Of a stretch of 9,209 bases of DNA, positions 7,213-9,209 are shown one piece after another. The notes below the pieces were generated by a model, which was not told the origin of the DNA, ran no database searches, and saw nothing but the letters and a program-made list of their open reading frames with translations. The stretch's first letter is position 1. Each line of letters starts with the position of its first letter. This DNA comes from Rhizobium sp. Q54 (GTDB lineage Bacteria; Pseudomonadota; Alphaproteobacteria; Rhizobiales; Beijerinckiaceae): assembly GCA_945901195.1 (NCBI GenBank), contig CAMDKB010000165.1, positions 1 to 9,209 on the forward strand, read 5' to 3'. Both the position numbers and the translations under genes were made by a program.

Positions 7213-7983
7213 TCAATACATCACCCGGGCAATCTGATAGGCAGACAGGCCAAGCACCAGAATACCAACAATTCGTCCAAGGCGGTGCTGTGAAATCTGG
7301 CGCACCGCGTAGCCAGCCAAAGGCGCGGCCAGGATGCCGCCAACGACCAGGCCAGCGACGGCCGAAGCGTGTTTCGTGATATCGCCCGCCTCTTCCCAGC
7401 GGCCCGTCAGCAATGCCGTGAGGAAGCCAACAGATGTGGCGACTGTGACGAAAAATTCCGCCGTGTTGACAGTTCCGATCACATAGCGGGGTTGTTCGCC
7501 TGCGCCAACGAGCGTGGTGGTGACAACCGGCCCCCAGCCGCCATCGCCCACAGCGTCGACGAAACCGCCGACTGCGCCCAAGGGGGCGACAGCCGCCTTC
7601 GGCAGGCCGTCTGCCTGAACCGGCTTGAATGAGCGATAAAGAATGAAAATGCCCATCAACCCGAGATAAGCGAAGATGTATGGCGTCAACGCCTTTCCGT
7701 TGATCCCGGTGAGAACATAAGCGCCGATGACCCCGCCAGCCATGCCCGCCGGGGTAAGTTTCCAGAACAATGGCCAGTCAACATTCTTGTTCTTCAGATG
7801 TGAACCGGCAGATGCGGCCGTTGTGAAGATTTCCGCCGCATGTGTGGCCGCGGAGGCATGGGCAGGCGGCACGTCAAGCGTCAGCCAAGCAGTAGTGGCG
7901 GTGAGCCCATAGGCCATCCCCAGGGCGCCGTCGATCAATTGGGCGCAAAAGCCAACTGCCGTGAAAATAAGGAAATCTTCCAT
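7213..7983 (-). CDS. TauE/SafE-family membrane exporter
   Basis: The product has 256 residues and is mostly hydrophobic, with about seven to eight membrane segments. The internal two-fold repeat of TauE/SafE is easy to see: LIDGALGMAYGLTATT (16-31) corresponds to FVDAVGDGGWGPVVTTTL (131-148), and ATHAAEIFTTAASAGSHL (46-63) corresponds to TVNTAEFFVTVATSVGFL (171-188). The family exports sulfite, sulfoacetate or other small organosulfur or carboxylate anions across the inner membrane; the substrate cannot be read here. The start is supported by AGGA just upstream. The gene converges on the LLM gene with a 20-nt gap and no visible terminator hairpin. It is probably a single-gene unit with its own AT-rich promoter, which carries a strong inverted repeat, so regulation by a dimeric repressor is likely. 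Confidence 0.92.
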   Translation of the reverse strand: MEDFLIFTAVGFCAQLIDGALGMAYGLTATTAWLTLDVPPAHASAATHAAEIFTTAASAGSHLKNKNVDWPLFWKLTPAGMAGGVIGAYVLTGINGKALTPYIFAYLGLMGIFILYRSFKPVQADGLPKAAVAPLGAVGGFVDAVGDGGWGPVVTTTLVGAGEQPRYVIGTVNTAEFFVTVATSVGFLTALLTGRWEEAGDITKHASAVAGLVVGGILAAPLAGYAVRQISQHRLGRIVGILVLGLSAYQIARVMY

Positions 7984-7986
7984 TCG

Positions 7987-7991
7987 TTCCT
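7987..7991 (-). promoter_or_regulatory. Ribosome binding site of the TauE/SafE gene
   Basis: On the minus strand AGGAA lies 3 nt before the ATG at 7983-7981 (4 nt if only AGGA pairs), short but usable, and it is the only such site nearby. Confidence 0.55.
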
Positions 7992-8008
7992 AATTAAACA
8001 AAATATAT

Positions 8009-8031
8009 TAGTGATATAAAAAATATCACTA
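8009..8031. repeat. Perfect 9-bp inverted repeat, probable operator
   Basis: TAGTGATAT (8009-8017) and ATATCACTA (8023-8031) are exact reverse complements around a spacer of five A. The 14-bp centre-to-centre distance of the arms is more than one helical turn, and the size suits a winged-helix dimer of the ArsR, MarR or GntR kind. It sits 25 bp before the TauE/SafE start codon and overlaps a possible -10 box, as expected for a repressor site. It is a poor terminator: it is AT-only in the inner stem and no gene ends beside it. The protein that would bind is not in the window. Confidence 0.55.
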
Positions 8032-8177
8032 TAAAAAAATGTATATATTGCGTACCGTCACAACGAAACCCTGTTGTTCACCTCCGCCGCAGGTCGATCG
8101 GAAAATCGTGGTCGACTGTTATTCGGAACGTTCGTGGCGCACACCTCTAGTCGCGAAAGTGATTTAAATCCTGACAG

Positions 8178-8240
8178 ATACCACAGATTTTCTGACGCCA
8201 AATTTCAAGTTGCCGCTATTCTCCGCTGTCACTGTGGTAT
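8178..8240. repeat. Spaced 9-bp inverted repeat (ATACCACAG)
   Basis: ATACCACAG at 8178-8186 is matched exactly by its reverse complement CTGTGGTAT at 8232-8240, with 45 bp between. The left arm also holds the second of two ACAGAT copies 9 bp apart (8174-8179, 8183-8188). The spacing is too wide for a simple terminator; it could be a pair of half-sites or a chance match. Confidence 0.35.
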
Positions 8241-8272
8241 TTTCGGGTCGCAGCCTCGCAGCGTGTGAGCCG

Positions 8273-8327
8273 CCATTGGCAGTTTGTTCTATCCTGCAAG
8301 TTGCCATTGGATCGCGTGCGCCAATGG
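8273..8327. repeat. Cluster of three CCATTGG/CCAATGG boxes
   Basis: CCATTGG occurs at 8273-8279 and 8304-8310, and its reverse complement CCAATGG at 8321-8327. The first two start 31 bp apart, about three helical turns; the last two form a 7-bp dyad around a 10-bp spacer. All lie 33 to 87 bp before the start of the TAXI-like gene, a usual place for activator or repressor sites. Confidence 0.4.
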
Positions 8328-8347
8328 ATTAGGTTCGCGCCATAATC

Positions 8348-8353
8348 GGGAGG
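8348..8353 (+). promoter_or_regulatory. Ribosome binding site of the TAXI-like gene
   Basis: GGGAGG lies 6 nt before ATG 8360. An in-frame TAG at 8330-8332 rules out a longer N-terminus, so this start is well fixed. Confidence 0.8.
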
Positions 8354-8359
8354 TCTGCC

Positions 8360-9209
8360 ATGTATCCACTACCGCGCGGCGCAAATTTCGTTCGCTCGAA
8401 ATTCCTGTGGGAAATCGGCCTGTCGATCGCAGGCGACCCGCAGACGCCCTACGGCGGCAATCGTGATATGCGGATTTCCGTGGGCAACGGTTCCGGAGAA
8501 CATTGGCGGCCCTCGCTGTCCATGGCGACGGGTTCGCCTGTTCTCATGAATGATGTTGCCGACGGCACGCTGGACGCCGGCCTCGTCAATCCCTCGGGCT
8601 TTCTCACCCAGGCCGTGCGCGGCATCGGGCTGTTCAAGAAGCCGCTGCCGCTCAAGGCCGTCGCCAACTGGCCGACATGGGATCGCTTCGTTTTCTATGT
8701 GCGACCGGGTCTTGGCATCAATTCGCTCAAGGACATCAAGGACAAGAAATATCCCTTGCATGTCTCGGTGAAGGAGGATGTCACACATTCCACCCGCGTG
8801 TTCATTGATCAGGTTCTTGGATATTACGGCTTCTCGCTGGCCGATATTGTATCCTGGGGCGGTAAGCTGAATATGACAGGCGCCCCCAACGACGCCCGGC
8901 GCATGAGCGCGCTGGCAGATGGCAGCCTGGAAGCGATTTTCGATGAAGGCCTTGTCATCTGGTTCGAAGAAGCACTGAAGACTGGCCTGACGCCGATCCA
9001 GATCACGCCCGATCACTTCGAATATATGAACAAGCTGGGTTGGCGGCGTGTGGTCATTCCGGCAGGACAGTTTCCTTCGTTGAAGGAAGACTATGCCTGT
9101 TTCGATTACGGCGGCTGGCCCTTGTATGTGAACGCCAATATGGACGACGAAACCGCTTACAAGATCTGCGCGGCGATTGCTGCCCGCAAGGAGCAAATCC
9201 CTTGGGAGG
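8360..9209 (+). CDS. TAXI/NMT1-like solute-binding-type protein, no signal peptide (partial)
   Basis: The frame runs without a stop from ATG 8360 to the window end, giving the first 283 residues. Two-lobed binding-protein features are visible: MRISVGNGSGEHWRP (37-51) as the first strand and loop; a DVADGTLDAGLVNPSGFLTQA stretch (65-85), like the 'amount of variety the protein denies or supplies' segment of NMT1/TAXI proteins; a second-lobe entry SLKDIKDKKYPLHVSV (122-137); YYGFSLADIVSWGG (155-168); and DGSLEAIFDEG (187-197), the usual 'dG.vDA.f' element. TAXI proteins normally bind small acids in the periplasm for TRAP transporters. Here the N-terminus (MYPLPRGANFVRSKFLWEIG) has no signal peptide, and an upstream in-frame stop excludes a missed one, so the protein is predicted cytoplasmic unless exported otherwise. 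A sensing or enzymatic role is conceivable. No TRAP membrane subunit is in the window; the ligand is unknown. Confidence 0.8.
   Translation, partial: MYPLPRGANFVRSKFLWEIGLSIAGDPQTPYGGNRDMRISVGNGSGEHWRPSLSMATGSPVLMNDVADGTLDAGLVNPSGFLTQAVRGIGLFKKPLPLKAVANWPTWDRFVFYVRPGLGINSLKDIKDKKYPLHVSVKEDVTHSTRVFIDQVLGYYGFSLADIVSWGGKLNMTGAPNDARRMSALADGSLEAIFDEGLVIWFEEALKTGLTPIQITPDHFEYMNKLGWRRVVIPAGQFPSLKEDYACFDYGGWPLYVNANMDDETAYKICAAIAARKEQIPWE

Larger units (their letters stand above)
7984..8050 (-). promoter_or_regulatory. AT-rich promoter region of the TauE/SafE gene
   Basis: From 7991 to 8050 only 7 of 60 bases are G or C, in sharp contrast to the GC-rich coding DNA on both sides. Several TATA-like hexamers occur on the minus strand; TATAGT at 8033-8028 is the best -10 candidate, and it overlaps an arm of the inverted repeat. 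I could not find a convincing -35 partner. Confidence 0.5.
8051..8359. other. Non-coding stretch upstream of the TAXI-like gene
   Basis: No credible gene is seen in these 309 bases; the short open frames lack ribosome binding sites and recognisable domains. The stretch contains small symmetric elements: GAACGTTC (8126-8133), GATTTAAATC (8161-8170, a perfect 10-bp palindrome), a spaced ATACCACAG dyad and a CCATTGG cluster, the last two listed separately. It probably holds the promoter of the gene at 8360, but no clear -35/-10 pair was found. Confidence 0.5.

Noticed and set aside
8009..8040. The AT-rich inverted repeat as an intrinsic terminator
   Set aside because: The stem is mostly A-T pairs, no gene ends just before it on either strand, and it lies directly before a start codon, which fits an operator better.
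8074..8268. A 64-residue open frame in the gap before the TAXI-like gene
   Set aside because: It begins at TTG without a ribosome binding site and shows no domain; the region looks regulatory.
8276..8295. A sigma-54-like element (TTGGCA) upstream of the TAXI-like gene
   Set aside because: The GC pair required ten bases after the GG is missing (TA is found at 8290-8291), so the -24/-12 pattern fails.
8369..9196. A 275-residue open frame on the minus strand opposite the TAXI-like gene
   Set aside because: It is rich in His and Arg, has no recognisable domain and no ribosome binding site, and mirrors the codon structure of the + strand gene, which has a strong site and family features.

Overview
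This is a 9.2 kb stretch of a moderately GC-rich proteobacterial chromosome, most likely an alphaproteobacterium of the Hyphomicrobiales type. The assignment rests on gene content: a Bug-type periplasmic receptor, a TAXI-like binding protein, a stand-alone HyuB-family protein and a RutA/DszA-like flavin monooxygenase, all common in soil organisms of this group. It is an inference, because there is no rRNA or phylogenetic marker gene. No tRNA, rRNA, CRISPR array, insertion sequence or phage gene was seen.

Left edge (1-942, + strand): the last 32 codons of an unidentified gene, overlapping by GTGA a 281-residue protein that looks like two degenerate universal-stress-protein domains in tandem.

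Centre (939-5963, - strand): a compact four-gene operon. In transcription order it encodes a HyuB/oxoprolinase-family protein, a Bug-type (TctC) periplasmic receptor, an EntE/DhbE-like aryl-acid adenylating enzyme and a MaoC-family hydratase. The gaps are 13, 0 and 2 nt, so co-transcription is very likely. Its last stop codon overlaps the stop of the USP-like gene by 4 bp.

Divergent from the operon across a 113-bp intergenic region is a flavin-dependent (LLM-class) monooxygenase on the + strand (6077-7192), related to RutA, DszA and HcbA1. The layout suggests a catabolic module: receptor-mediated capture of an organic acid, oxidative or hydrolytic opening of an amide or ring (LLM enzyme and HyuB), acyl activation by the ligase, then hydration of an enoyl thioester by MaoC. 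The substrate cannot be read from the sequence. A HyuA partner and the TctA/TctB membrane subunits are absent from the window.

Right edge (7213-9209): a TauE/SafE-family anion exporter on the - strand, converging on the LLM gene. An extremely AT-rich upstream region contains a perfect 9-bp inverted repeat that looks like an operator. A 376-bp gap with several small dyads follows. Last comes a TAXI/NMT1-like solute-binding-type protein without a signal peptide, cut off by the window end.
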